Shown: positions 16,500-25,487, counted from the first letter of the stretch. The stretch: 64,000 nucleotides of DNA from HLUCCA09 sp965277275 (GCA_965277275.1 CBDICG010000002.1:1426001-1490000), one strand, 5' to 3'. The notes: generated by a model from the letters alone, not told the origin. Numbers and translations are program-made.

Positions 16500-16985
16500 T
16501 TATTGCGCAGGTTGCTGGGCATACGTGTCCTCATTGTGGCGCCAGATCCAGTAGTTCAGCGCAGCGGCAATCGTGACCCATACAAGATACGGCACGAACA
16601 TCAGCCCCGCGACCGTATCCATCTGGAAAAAGCTCACCATGGTGCCAAAAACGGCAGCCCAGAGCGCCCCAACGGCCACCAGCGCCGCGCGGATCCGCCG
16701 GAGCCCGAAGAAGATCGGCGACCACAGCGTATTCAGCGTCATCTGCAGGGCCCAGAACGCGAGAGCCTGCGCCGGTTCCGGCTGGCCCGCCACCCGCGTT
16801 GCCGACCACGCGATCAAGACCTAGAGCGTCGTCCACGTGACGGGGAAGACCCAGTCCGGTGGCGTCCAAGACGGTTTGGTGAGCGCCCGGTACCACGCAT
16901 CGGGCGGAAACATCGCGCCGGTCGATCCAGCGGCGGCGCACCCGCCGAAGAAGATCAGAAACAGAAACCAATCCATGGAACGCAT
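16500..16985 (-). pseudogene. tspO: Tryptophan-rich sensory protein TspO/CrtK, interrupted by an in-frame amber codon
   Basis: TspO is a five-helix outer-membrane tetrapyrrole-binding protein that tunes photosynthesis gene expression in Rhodobacter. The reading frame starts MRSMDWFLFLIFFGG (16985; an inner ATG at 16976) and runs to WVFPVTWTTL, then hits TAG at 16823-16821, where the family has tyrosine (PLAWTSLYF in R. sphaeroides). The same frame resumes as VLIAWSATRVAG and continues without further damage through ALAFWALQMTLNTLWSPIFFG and FVPYLVWVTIAAALNYW to the normal end. One base change (TAC to TAG) explains the break. It is a recent pseudogene or a sequencing error. Confidence 0.88.
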
Positions 16986-17044
16986 GATAGGCGCCATGTG
17001 CAAAAGGTCCATTTACGGTGCCGCGATTGTTCGCGTGATGTTGC

Positions 17045-17578
17045 TCAGACCTTCACAAGGGTGCCGAAGATCCTGTCCTTGTGCTCTTCAAGATAGATCC
17101 GGAGCCACGGCACAAAGCGCTGCGGACGCCGCGCGACCTCTGCCGTCAGATCGTAGAAGCCAACCCATTCGACCTGCGCGACCTCGTCGGGATTCGGCTC
17201 CACCTTCATCTTGCGTTCCGCGATTGCGGTGAAGATGTCGACGACCTCGTGCTCGATCAGCCCGTCGCCGACATCCGCACGGTACTCCACCGTGTCCCGG
17301 AATGCCGGGTAGAGCCCGTCGATGCCCAGCTCCTCGTGCAGTCGCCGCACCGCGCACGCCGCTGGCGCCTCGTCCCACTCGGGATGCGTGCAGCAGGTAT
17401 TCGCCCAGAGACCCGGGGTGTGATACTTCGTCAGCGCACGGCGTTGCAGCAGTACGTTCTCGCCGTCCAGTACGAAGACAGAGACTGCTTTGTGCTTCAG
17501 TCCCTTTTGGTGCACCTCGAGCTTCTCGACGGGCTGCAACTCGCCGTCCACCCAGGCCGGAATCATGATGTCGGTCAT
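17045..17578 (-). CDS. idi: Isopentenyl-diphosphate delta-isomerase
   Basis: 177-residue type I (Nudix-fold) isomerase interconverting IPP and DMAPP. LWANTCCTHPEWDEAPAACA contains the active-site cysteine and metal-binding histidine; RRLHEELGIDG is the Nudix-like helix with the glutamates. The start MTDIMIPAWVDGEL at 17578 follows AAGAAGG; an upstream GTG would add seven residues. It is the last gene of bchG-PucC-bchP-idi, 22 bases after bchP, and supplies prenyl units for pigment tails and carotenoids. Confidence 0.96.
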   Translation of the reverse strand: MTDIMIPAWVDGELQPVEKLEVHQKGLKHKAVSVFVLDGENVLLQRRALTKYHTPGLWANTCCTHPEWDEAPAACAVRRLHEELGIDGLYPAFRDTVEYRADVGDGLIEHEVVDIFTAIAERKMKVEPNPDEVAQVEWVGFYDLTAEVARRPQRFVPWLRIYLEEHKDRIFGTLVKV

Positions 17579-17600
17579 GTGGGCCTTCTTCAGGACCACC

Positions 17601-18797
17601 TCAGGTCGAGACCGCAGGAACGATCCCGGTGAGGTGCGCTAGGTTCTTCAGCCCGATCTTGATGTGCGCAAGCGGACGCGACTTCACGAGCTTCTTGTTC
17701 ATGTAAGCCTCGAAAGTGAGCCGTTGCACGTCGACATCGTGACACAGCGACACAAAGCGCTCGCGCCGCTCATCCGACTTGTAATACGCGTCTTGCATTG
17801 CACCGAGAATCTTGAAGACGTTCTTGTGCTCTTTCATGAAGAGCTGGCGCGCGATGCGCAGATCCTTGACTCTTCCCGTCTTTAGAGCAGCTTGCGCGGC
17901 CGTAGCCGCCACACGCCCCCCTGCCATGGCGTAGTAGATCCCCTCGCCTGACGAAGGGGCAACCACGCCGGCGGCATCCCCCGCAAGCACCACATCACGC
18001 CCGTTGTCCCACCGATCGAGCGGCTTGAGCGGGATCGGCGCCCCCTCGCGACGGATCGTCTCACATTCCTCCAGCCCGGCGGCAACGCGCAGATCGGCGG
18101 TCGCTTGCTTGAGGTCGACATCCTTGACCATCGAGCCCATGCCGACCGACGCCGACTTGCCATGCGGGAAGACCCACCCGTAGAAATCCGGGCTGATCTT
18201 GCCGTCATAGATCACGTCGCAGCGCTGCGCCTCGTAGGCGCCGTTGATGCATTGGGTCTTGGCCCCCACGGGGTCGATGATCTCGTGGTAGGCGATCACG
18301 TAGGGGATGCGATCCCCGCCCTCGACCTCCTGCCGCGCCACGTTCGAGCGCGCGCCATCGGCGCCGATCACGTATTTCGTCGTGAGCCGCACCTCCTCGC
18401 CACTGTCCTTGTCGCGGTAGATAACCTGCGTCTTGCCCTCCTCGCGGGAGATACCCTTGTATGTCCCGGTGTGCCGCTCCGCGCCCGCCAGCGCCGCGCG
18501 CTCCCGCAGGAACTCATCGAAGTGCTCGCGGTCGACCATCCCGACGAACCCGTTCTCGATGGGGATATCGACGTGCCGATGGGTGGGGGAGATCATCCGC
18601 GCGGTCCCGATCTTCGCGACCAGCATGTGGTCCGGTATATCGAAGTCAGCGATCAGCCGGGGGGGAATGGCCCCGCCACACGGCTTGATACGACCCGCAC
18701 GGTCAATCAGCGCAACCTTGCGGCCCGCGCGCGCCAGATCCTCGGCGGCGGTGGCGCCAGACGGCCCTCCGCCCACGACAACGACGTCATACTCCAT
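17601..18797 (-). CDS. bchP: Geranylgeranyl reductase BchP
   Basis: 398-residue FAD-dependent reductase that saturates three double bonds of the geranylgeranyl tail to phytyl. The N-terminal dinucleotide fold reads MEYDVVVVGGGPSGATAAED, followed by KPCGGAIPPRLIADFDIPDH. VLAGDAAGVVAPSSGEGIYYAM is the second FAD motif. The start at 18797 follows the upstream stop by five bases. Confidence 0.96.
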   Translation of the reverse strand: MEYDVVVVGGGPSGATAAEDLARAGRKVALIDRAGRIKPCGGAIPPRLIADFDIPDHMLVAKIGTARMISPTHRHVDIPIENGFVGMVDREHFDEFLRERAALAGAERHTGTYKGISREEGKTQVIYRDKDSGEEVRLTTKYVIGADGARSNVARQEVEGGDRIPYVIAYHEIIDPVGAKTQCINGAYEAQRCDVIYDGKISPDFYGWVFPHGKSASVGMGSMVKDVDLKQATADLRVAAGLEECETIRREGAPIPLKPLDRWDNGRDVVLAGDAAGVVAPSSGEGIYYAMAGGRVAATAAQAALKTGRVKDLRIARQLFMKEHKNVFKILGAMQDAYYKSDERRERFVSLCHDVDVQRLTFEAYMNKKLVKSRPLAHIKIGLKNLAHLTGIVPAVST

Positions 18798-18802
18798 TCC
18801 GG

Positions 18803-20086
18803 TCACTCCCCAGGGACGAGCGCCGCCTGGGGCACTGTCGGTTTCTTCATCATGCGAAAGGCCATGGCGGCCGCGAATACAAAGAGGGCGGCCTCGGCGA
18901 GGAACACCGCCCCAAAGGCCGGCGCATCGCTGAAGGACGTGCGCAGCAGGTCTGCCGCCGCGGCCCCTGTCAGCCCGCCGAAGCCTGCCGCGATAGCCTG
19001 CGCGGCACCCCAAAGGCCCATGCGCGTGCCCTCCCGGTGGCTGCGGCCTTCGCCGGCCAGCTGCATCATCGAGCCGATGGCCGCGACGGCGAACATGCCG
19101 TTGAAAAAGCCCATGACGATGACGGCAGGCACGAGCGGTGCCCCCGGACCCATCGGTCCGATCCCGGCAATCGCGACCTGTGCGGCGGCCGAGCCGATAC
19201 ACCCGGCGACAACCCAGCCCCGGAGCGAGCCGATCCGCAGCGCGGTGCACGCGATCCCAACGGTGATCATGCCAAGAAACACGCCACCATTCTGTGCGCC
19301 GGAAAGCGCGGTGGATTGCCCGGGTGTGAAGCCGAAGACCAGCCCGGCATAGGGCTCCAGGATGAGCTCCTGCATGAAATACGCTGTCATCGACAGGAAA
19401 ACGAAGATCGTGAAGCGCCGGGCGTCGGCCTCGGCCCAGACCTCGCGCAGCCCGTCAAGGAACGGCTGCTCCTCGGGCGCACAGCCAGCATCGACACTGC
19501 GCTCCACGCCCCAAACGGCGATGCAGGTCAGAAGAAACGCTCCGCCCGCAACGATTGCGACGATCGTGAGCATCCGCTCGGGGCTGTAGGGATCGAGCAC
19601 GGCGCCAACCGTCGCCGCCGTTCCGGCGATACCCAGGATCATCATCAGCCACGTAATCGTCGCCGCCGCGGCGCGCCGTCTTGGCGCCGTTGCTGTCGCG
19701 AGAAGGGCCAGAAGAGAGGTGCCGGATGCGCCCACGCCGACGCCGATCAGCACATATGCGAACACGTTCAGCCCGAGCCCCGGCCAGAATGCCGTCTCCA
19801 TGAGCCACACGCCCAGTGCCGCCGCGAGCCCCCCTACAGCCAGCACAGCCATGCCCGCGATGATCCAGAACGTCCTCTTGCCGGACTGGTCCGAAAGAAA
19901 GCCCCAATTCGGTCGCGTGATCTGGATGCCGTAGTGCAAGGCAACGAGTGCACCGGGCAGCACCGCCGGAAGAGCTAGCTCCACCACCATGAGGCGGTTG
20001 AGCGTCGACGTCATCAGGACAACGATCGCGCCGAGGGACATCTGCACCGCGCCGAGGCGGACGATCTGCCACCAGCTCAGTGTCAT
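18803..20086 (-). CDS. PucC/LhaA family protein, orf427/428 type
   Basis: 427 residues with about twelve transmembrane helices, MFS-like PUCC family. Conserved HYGIQITRPNWGFLSDQSGK motif; the start MTLSWWQIVRLGAVQMSLGA at 20086 overlaps the bchG stop (ATGA). Relatives (LhaA, PucC) help LH1/LH2 assembly or bacteriochlorophyll delivery. The gene between bchG and bchP (orf428 in R. capsulatus) has the same length and position. Function inferred from family and context. Confidence 0.9.
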   Translation of the reverse strand: MTLSWWQIVRLGAVQMSLGAIVVLMTSTLNRLMVVELALPAVLPGALVALHYGIQITRPNWGFLSDQSGKRTFWIIAGMAVLAVGGLAAALGVWLMETAFWPGLGLNVFAYVLIGVGVGASGTSLLALLATATAPRRRAAAATITWLMMILGIAGTAATVGAVLDPYSPERMLTIVAIVAGGAFLLTCIAVWGVERSVDAGCAPEEQPFLDGLREVWAEADARRFTIFVFLSMTAYFMQELILEPYAGLVFGFTPGQSTALSGAQNGGVFLGMITVGIACTALRIGSLRGWVVAGCIGSAAAQVAIAGIGPMGPGAPLVPAVIVMGFFNGMFAVAAIGSMMQLAGEGRSHREGTRMGLWGAAQAIAAGFGGLTGAAAADLLRTSFSDAPAFGAVFLAEAALFVFAAAMAFRMMKKPTVPQAALVPGE

Positions 20087-21003
20087 GCCGCGAGCCCCCT
20101 GAGGGCGAAGGCGGCAACCATCATGCCCGCGACGTAGAGGCCAACGCCCGGCCCGTTGTACCACGGCGCGCGCCCCTTGGGATCGCGCAGGAGCACCTGC
20201 ATCGCCCAGACCTGACCAGCGAGACCCACGAGGATCGCAAGGGCGAACACCTCCCGACCCCATGCAAGGAGCAGGGCAACGACCACCAACTGCGGAATCG
20301 CCATGATCCAGCACGCGAGCCGTGCCGCGCGCTCCGGCCCCATGGTCACGGGCAGGGAATTCACTCCCATCTGCCGGTCACCCTCGAGCGCCTTGAAATC
20401 GTTGAGGGTCATGATCCCGTGCGCGCCGATCCCGTAGAGCAAGGCGATCACGACAACCTCCCAGCGCGGCGCCCCCGCCGAAAGAACGGCAGCGCCCGTG
20501 AGCCAGGGCAGGGTTTCGTACGAGAGGCCGACAAGCCCCGGCCCCCACCAGCCCGAGCGCTTGAGCCGGACCGGCTCGGCCGAGTAGGCCCAGGCCGCCA
20601 GCACGCCCGCAACCGTCGCCGCAAAACCCCAGGGCCCGAGCAACGCGCCCACTGCGAGCGACAGCGCCGACATCGCCAGCGCGATCCACAGACCCCAGCG
20701 GCCCGGAATGCGGCCCGAGGGAATCGGGCGGTCCGGTTCGTTGATCGCGTCCACATGCCGGTCGCACCAGTCGTTCGCCGCCTGGCTCATACCGCACACG
20801 ATCGGCCCCGCGAGGAGCACACCGAGGAGCACGAGACCCCAAGACGCGGCGAAGGATCCTCCGGCCGAAATTGCACCGCAGAGATACGCCCACATAGGCG
20901 GAAACCAGGTGATCGGCTTGATCAGAGTGAGTGCCGCGCGCGGGTCGGGTCGCCGTCTCGGCGCCGACACATCCGGTGAGTGTAAATTTGAACTTACAGT
21001 CAT
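20083..21003 (-). CDS. bchG: Bacteriochlorophyll synthase BchG
   Basis: 306-residue UbiA-family prenyltransferase that esterifies bacteriochlorophyllide a with geranylgeranyl diphosphate. LIKPITWFPPMWAYLCGAIS is the family N-terminal block, and SQAANDWCDRHVDAINEPDR the diphosphate/Mg-binding motif. About eight or nine transmembrane helices. The start at 21003 (MTVSSNLHSPDVSAP) matches relatives in length. A PpsR-type motif falls within its first codons, which leaves some doubt about the start. First gene of the operon. Confidence 0.95.
   Translation of the reverse strand: MTVSSNLHSPDVSAPRRRPDPRAALTLIKPITWFPPMWAYLCGAISAGGSFAASWGLVLLGVLLAGPIVCGMSQAANDWCDRHVDAINEPDRPIPSGRIPGRWGLWIALAMSALSLAVGALLGPWGFAATVAGVLAAWAYSAEPVRLKRSGWWGPGLVGLSYETLPWLTGAAVLSAGAPRWEVVVIALLYGIGAHGIMTLNDFKALEGDRQMGVNSLPVTMGPERAARLACWIMAIPQLVVVALLLAWGREVFALAILVGLAGQVWAMQVLLRDPKGRAPWYNGPGVGLYVAGMMVAAFALRGLAA
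20981..20998. promoter_or_regulatory. PpsR/CrtJ-type motif at the bchG 5' end
   Basis: TGT-N12-ACA (20981-20983, 20996-20998) overlapping codons 2-8 of the annotated bchG start. Together with the site at 21067 it may form the distant-pair arrangement known for some CrtJ targets. Confidence 0.6.
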
Positions 21004-21066
21004 GCTGACAGACAATAGCACGCCAACGCGCCATTCAAGCATAAAATAAGGGGGCTGCGGCGAAAC

Positions 21067-21084
21067 TGTCCATTCTACCTTACA
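21067..21084. promoter_or_regulatory. PpsR/CrtJ-type operator, bchG / unknown-gene intergenic
   Basis: TGT-N12-ACA (21067-21069, 21082-21084), 64 bases upstream of the bchG start. A third, imperfect copy TGT-N12-AGA lies at 21152-21169, about 20 bases before the divergent unknown gene. Confidence 0.68.
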
Positions 21085-21190
21085 CTACTTGTCGCACCAC
21101 AGGGCAGGATTAACCTCGTCGCACGAAAGTCAGCCAGAGCTGCCGTCAATCTGTCCACTTTTAGGTAGATTTGTCCGATAAGTGTTCGTC

Positions 21191-21934
21191 ATGTGTGTAC
21201 GAGTTTCCCGATTCCCCCGCTTCGCGCGGTTTCAAGCGGTGTCTGATCTTCAAACATTCGCCGCTGCCGCATCCGCTCCCTTGTTCGACGCCATCGTTGC
21301 GCGAATCCCCGGCCTGCCGCCGCCCGACCCCTTGGTGCGGGCCGCTCAAGCCGGCGCCTTCATCGATGCAGAGTCGGCTGTCTTCCTGCCCGCCCTCGGG
21401 CTCGCGGCGACCCTGCCACGCGAGGATACGGAGGGATTCGCAGTTGCCACGGCCTTGCTTCTTGCGGATCGGTTGCAAGATGGCGCCGGGGAAGATGACC
21501 TCTACTGGCACTATGATGCGCACGCGGCGACCTATGCGGACCTACCCGCCGACATCCGGTCCGCGATCCTGATGGCGTTTGCTATCCTGCACGATTTCGG
21601 CCGGGTCACGCTCGATGCGCCGCCCACACCCGATGCGCGAGCTTCGCGCCCCGGCGGGCTCGTCCGTGCCGCGCTGACGTCGGCCCCCGAGGCGCCAGCC
21701 CAGATCCTGCGCGCGGCGCTCGATGATGGGCCGCTTGAAGACAGCGAAATGCTCTGGCGGACAGACCCACGTCTCGTGGCCAGCAGCCCCGCCCTCGAAG
21801 GCGCAGCCCGTCACCTGTACCTGACCCGGCCAGATTGGGATCCCTATCGGGATTGGTCTCAGGAGAGGATCGCGACGGAAGGGGTTGCTCTCCCGTTCCC
21901 CAGCGCCCTACCACTGCCCCATGGCACGCCCTGA
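21191..21934 (+). CDS. Unrecognised protein encoded divergently from bchG
   Basis: 247 residues from the ATG at 21191 (a GTG at 21182 or 21239 is possible; none has a strong ribosome site). I do not recognise the family. The sequence is soluble and alanine-rich. Features include LPPPDPLVRAAQAGAFIDAE, a central DDLYWHYDAHAATYADLP then ILMAFAILHDFGRV, and a C-terminal RHLYLTRPDWDPYRDW. No signal peptide or membrane segment. It overlaps the next gene by 14 bases. An imperfect PpsR motif sits just upstream. Position suggests a photosynthesis-linked role, but nothing in the protein shows one. Confidence 0.65.
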   Translation: MCVRVSRFPRFARFQAVSDLQTFAAAASAPLFDAIVARIPGLPPPDPLVRAAQAGAFIDAESAVFLPALGLAATLPREDTEGFAVATALLLADRLQDGAGEDDLYWHYDAHAATYADLPADIRSAILMAFAILHDFGRVTLDAPPTPDARASRPGGLVRAALTSAPEAPAQILRAALDDGPLEDSEMLWRTDPRLVASSPALEGAARHLYLTRPDWDPYRDWSQERIATEGVALPFPSALPLPHGTP

Positions 21935-22271
21935 TGACACCGCGAAGCGACCCCAGCCGGTCTATACTCTTGTGGTCGAGGTGGGGCGCTCGCCGGACGA
22001 CGGCTTACCCAAGGGCGCAACCGGGGCCGGGCTGATGTGCTATGCCACGGGCGTCGACGAGGCGGAGGCCGTCCGCGAGACGGTCGCCCTCCTCAAGCAG
22101 GCCGGGATGTCTCCGCTCGACGTAACCGGGTACGGCACCACCGAAGAGCGCCGCTCCGAAGGCCACGAGATCGGCGCAGAGGAAGAAAGCCTGATGGCAC
22201 GCGCGGCAGAGGAGAACGCCGTCGTTGTCGCGCAGGTCACACCGTTCTTCGGCGATTCCGATCAGGCCTGA
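21921..22271 (+). CDS. Unrecognised small protein, second gene of pair
   Basis: 116 residues from the ATG at 21921, overlapping the upstream stop by 14 bases, so probably translationally coupled. The sequence begins MARPDDTAKRPQPVYTLVVE and contains DGLPKGATGAGLMCYATGVD and EAVRETVALLKQAGMSPLDV, an alpha/beta pattern with a beta-strand, helix (DEAEAVRETVALLKQA) and strand (VTGYGT), then an acidic stretch. It looks like a small soluble regulatory or ligand-binding protein. I recognise no family. Confidence 0.65.
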   Translation: MARPDDTAKRPQPVYTLVVEVGRSPDDGLPKGATGAGLMCYATGVDEAEAVRETVALLKQAGMSPLDVTGYGTTEERRSEGHEIGAEEESLMARAAEENAVVVAQVTPFFGDSDQA

Positions 22272-22740
22272 CGAGCGCCGCGCGCCACTCCCTGCCCATC
22301 TGCGAAGCGCGCAGGGTGCCGCGCCTCGGCTTCGTCGCGACACCCCGCGCGCCCGAAGTTGATACGTCAGGCCGCTGTCGGAACGTGCAGCCCTCCCGAA
22401 TCACGGAGCAGCCGATCCGCACTCTACGCACGCCGTTGATGCATCACCCCGAACAATCGCGACGGGTTGCGGAAGATCGTTTCCAATTGCGGAAAACTGC
22501 CAGCGTATTGAACGATTCCTGCGCCTCTCCGCCGCCCGGTCGCCGCGATTTGGACACGGCGCACGGGGACCCTCATGGTTCAACGCGTGGTCTGTCTTCT
22601 GCTCCTGACCCTGGCCCGCATCCCTGCCGCACCGCCTCTTGCGCGGTCCTTATTGTCTTTGGATCATGTGTACGATCTGCGCACATTTCACACCGTCCGG
22701 CCCGGCGTGCAGCTTTGCAAACGCGCCCAACGGTGCTGCG
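22272..22740. other. Intergenic, no gene recognised
   Basis: 469 bases. Short open frames here overlap on both strands and lack coding character or ribosome sites. The promoter of the downstream protease gene is presumably inside. I see no strong hairpin terminator. Confidence 0.5.
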
Positions 22741-24525
22741 ATGCAGGCGACCCACGAAATGTCCGCCAATCTGCCGACACTGCCGATGCAGGAGATCGCG
22801 GACCGGATCACCATCGACTTCTGGGACGACTTCATGGGCGTGCCCGGCCCGTTTGCCTTTGACCTCGGTCCCCAGCGCGATCTGACGGTCAATCTCACGA
22901 GCCTGAGGGCGGAGGGCAAAGAGCTCGCCCGGAATGCGCTTGATGCCTGGGCCAACGTCACCGGCATCTCGTTTCGCGAAACAATGGACCCGGACGCCGA
23001 AATCGAGTTCACGGACGATCAGGCCGGCGGCTTCGGCGGGCCGGATCTGATCCGCGGCGACTATATCGAGTCCTCCATCGTCAACGTCTCGCACGGCTTG
23101 ATTTACGAACACGGATCGGACGTCGGCTCGATCACTTTTTTCTACTACCTGCACGAAGTAGGCCATGCGCTCGGCCTCGGTCACCCGGGGCCCTACAACG
23201 CGTCCGCAACCTTCGGCGCAGACGCGACCTTTGCCAACGACAGCTGGCAGATGTCGGTGATGTCCTACTTCGGGCAGGACACCAATCCGAACGTGAACGC
23301 CAGCTACGCCGTTCCGATCACCCCGATGATGGCAGACGTGGTGGCCATCCACGAGCTCTACGGGGTTGGGCCGGGCATTCGTGGTGGCGACACATCCTAT
23401 GGCGGCAGCAACTCCGGTGGGGGAGTGAATATGTTCAGTGAGAGTGAAGATCCGGTTACCAAGACTATTGTCGACACTGGCGGCGTCGACACGATCGACC
23501 TGAGTGCAGATCACAGCGGCGTCTGGCTCGATCTGAAGCCCGGCACGTTCTCGGACGTGCTCGGCCTCGTCGGCAACCTCGCCATTGCGCCCGGCTCGAC
23601 GATCGAGAACGCGCGCACCGGCAACGGCGATGACGACATCCTCGGCAACGGGGCAGCCAACACGATCCACGCGGGCGGGGGGGACGATGTCGTCCGCTCG
23701 GGAGGTGGCCAGGATACGCTTGAAGGCGGCGCCGGAAGCGATTGGATCGACGGTGGCGGCGGGATCGACACAGCGATTTACAGCGGCGCGATCGATGCCT
23801 ACTCCCTCCTGATTGGCCAGACCGAAACCCTCGTCTTCACGGACACCGGCATCGACACGCTAGTCTCGATCGAGGCCGTATCCTTTGGCAGCGGCACCTC
23901 CTTTGCCCCCGGCGGCACTTTCGATCTTGCGGCCTTCAGCGGCGTTACAGGGCTGTCGGAGGCCGACCTCACGACCTTCGTCGAGATGTACATCGCCTAC
24001 TTCAACCGCGCGCCTGACGCCGCCGGCCTCTTCTACTGGGGCACACGCCTCGAAGACGGCATGAGCCTTCCGGAGATCGCGGCCTCCTTCTTCGAACAGC
24101 CAGAGAGCCAGGCGGCCTTCCCCCTTGCGAGCGATGCCGCCGCTCTGGTGGACTCCGCCTATGACAATCTGCTCGAGCGCGCCCCGGACGCGGCCGGTCG
24201 CGCCTACTGGATCAACCAGCTGGAGACCGGCGCCGTGAGCCGCGAAGGCTTCATGCTGGACCTGATCAATGGCGCCAAGGCCAATCCGGACGCGATCGCC
24301 GATGTCCGCACGGTCACGGACAAGGCAGACATCGGCCTGTCCTTCGCGGTATTTCATGGCCTGAACGACCTGGACGCCGCCCGCATGGTGATGGAAGCCT
24401 ACGACCGCTCCGATGCCGCTGGCAGCCTTTCTGACGCCAACGACCTGATCGAAGACGCGGTTGAGGACGCCGGATTCACGATGGCGCTCGCGGGCGTAAT
24501 CGATGATCCGCTCGCCTTCGTGTGA
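22741..24525 (+). CDS. Serralysin-like M10 metalloprotease with RTX repeats and DUF4214 domains
   Basis: 594 residues from the ATG at 22741 (MQATHEMSANLPTLPMQEIA); the open frame extends further upstream but with no M10 character. Zinc site HEVGHALGLGHP begins at residue 138, and the Met-turn VMSYFG is near 174. Glycine/aspartate nonapeptide repeats (GNGDDDILGNGAANTIHAGG and following) span about 291-340 and bind calcium. The C-terminal third has two DUF4214-type units (YFNRAPDAAGLFYW, LLERAPDAAGRAYW). No N-terminal signal; secretion by a type I system through the C-terminus is expected. No exporter genes lie adjacent. Confidence 0.88.
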   Translation: MQATHEMSANLPTLPMQEIADRITIDFWDDFMGVPGPFAFDLGPQRDLTVNLTSLRAEGKELARNALDAWANVTGISFRETMDPDAEIEFTDDQAGGFGGPDLIRGDYIESSIVNVSHGLIYEHGSDVGSITFFYYLHEVGHALGLGHPGPYNASATFGADATFANDSWQMSVMSYFGQDTNPNVNASYAVPITPMMADVVAIHELYGVGPGIRGGDTSYGGSNSGGGVNMFSESEDPVTKTIVDTGGVDTIDLSADHSGVWLDLKPGTFSDVLGLVGNLAIAPGSTIENARTGNGDDDILGNGAANTIHAGGGDDVVRSGGGQDTLEGGAGSDWIDGGGGIDTAIYSGAIDAYSLLIGQTETLVFTDTGIDTLVSIEAVSFGSGTSFAPGGTFDLAAFSGVTGLSEADLTTFVEMYIAYFNRAPDAAGLFYWGTRLEDGMSLPEIAASFFEQPESQAAFPLASDAAALVDSAYDNLLERAPDAAGRAYWINQLETGAVSREGFMLDLINGAKANPDAIADVRTVTDKADIGLSFAVFHGLNDLDAARMVMEAYDRSDAAGSLSDANDLIEDAVEDAGFTMALAGVIDDPLAFV

Positions 24526-24680
24526 CCGGCAGACAGGCGGCCAAGTCCCCGTTTCGACAACGTTGACCCCAGCACCCGTGCAGATCCGGCTTGGGCGTGG
24601 GCTGCATGCCTTGGCCCGTGGTCGATCGCGCCGTTCGGCACGATTTGCGCGCCGCGGGTGCACGAGATGCTGTGCGTCGC

Positions 24681-25487
24681 CTAGAGGTATCCGGAGCCGC
24701 GCAGGCTGATCTCCCGGCTTTTCCCAATGACGATATGATCGTGCAGGGTGAGCCCGAGGGCCTGCGCCGCGGCCTCGATCTGGTGGGTCATGTCGATATC
24801 CGCTTGGCTCGGGGTCGGGTCACCGGATGGATGGTTATGCACCAGAAGCAGGGCCGATGCGTTGAGTTCGAGTGCGCGCTTGACCACTTCGCGCGGATAG
24901 ACGGGCACATGGTCGACCGTGCCCACGGCCTGCGCCTCGTCCGCGATCAAGACGTTCTTTCGGTCGAGGAAGAGGATGCGGACCTGTTCAGTGTCCCGGT
25001 GCGCCATTGTCGTATGGCAATAGTCGAGCACCGCGTCCCAGCTTGAGATGACATGCCGCTCCATGACGCGCGCCCGTGCAAGACGATGGGCCGCCGCTTC
25101 GACGATCTTCAGCTCGCAGATCACGGCCGGCCCGACCCCATCGATGTCCGTGAGGCGGGCAACCGGCGCCGAGAGCACCCTGTTGAAATCGCCAAACGTG
25201 TCGAGCAGGCGCCGGGCGAGCGGCTTGACGTCTTGCCGAGGGATGGCACGAAAGAGGACAAGCTCCAGCATCTCGTAGTCAGGTATCGCCTCAGCCCCAC
25301 CCGACAGGAACCGCGTGCGCAACCGCTGCCGATGATCCCGAATGTAGGAAGGGGGGTCTGCGGGCCGTCGCTCCCTCTTGCTCCTGGCGCCGACGGTCTC
25401 AGCCGGGAGGGAAACCGGAATAACCTCGTCACCGCCGAACAATGGTAACGGCGCTTCGGAGAAAGAGGGAGGTGGATCGGCCCGCAT
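24681..25487 (-). CDS. radC: RadC/JAB-domain protein (UPF0758)
   Basis: 268 residues. An N-terminal helix-hairpin-helix-like region (VARLTDIDGVGPAVICELK) precedes the JAB metalloprotease-like domain with LLLVHNHPSGDPTPSQADID, whose HxH...D residues bind zinc. The name radC is historical and a DNA-repair role is doubtful; biochemical function unknown. Stands alone between the protease and the repeat array. The final GSGYL matches family C-termini. Confidence 0.9.
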   Translation of the reverse strand: MRADPPPSFSEAPLPLFGGDEVIPVSLPAETVGARSKRERRPADPPSYIRDHRQRLRTRFLSGGAEAIPDYEMLELVLFRAIPRQDVKPLARRLLDTFGDFNRVLSAPVARLTDIDGVGPAVICELKIVEAAAHRLARARVMERHVISSWDAVLDYCHTTMAHRDTEQVRILFLDRKNVLIADEAQAVGTVDHVPVYPREVVKRALELNASALLLVHNHPSGDPTPSQADIDMTHQIEAAAQALGLTLHDHIVIGKSREISLRGSGYL

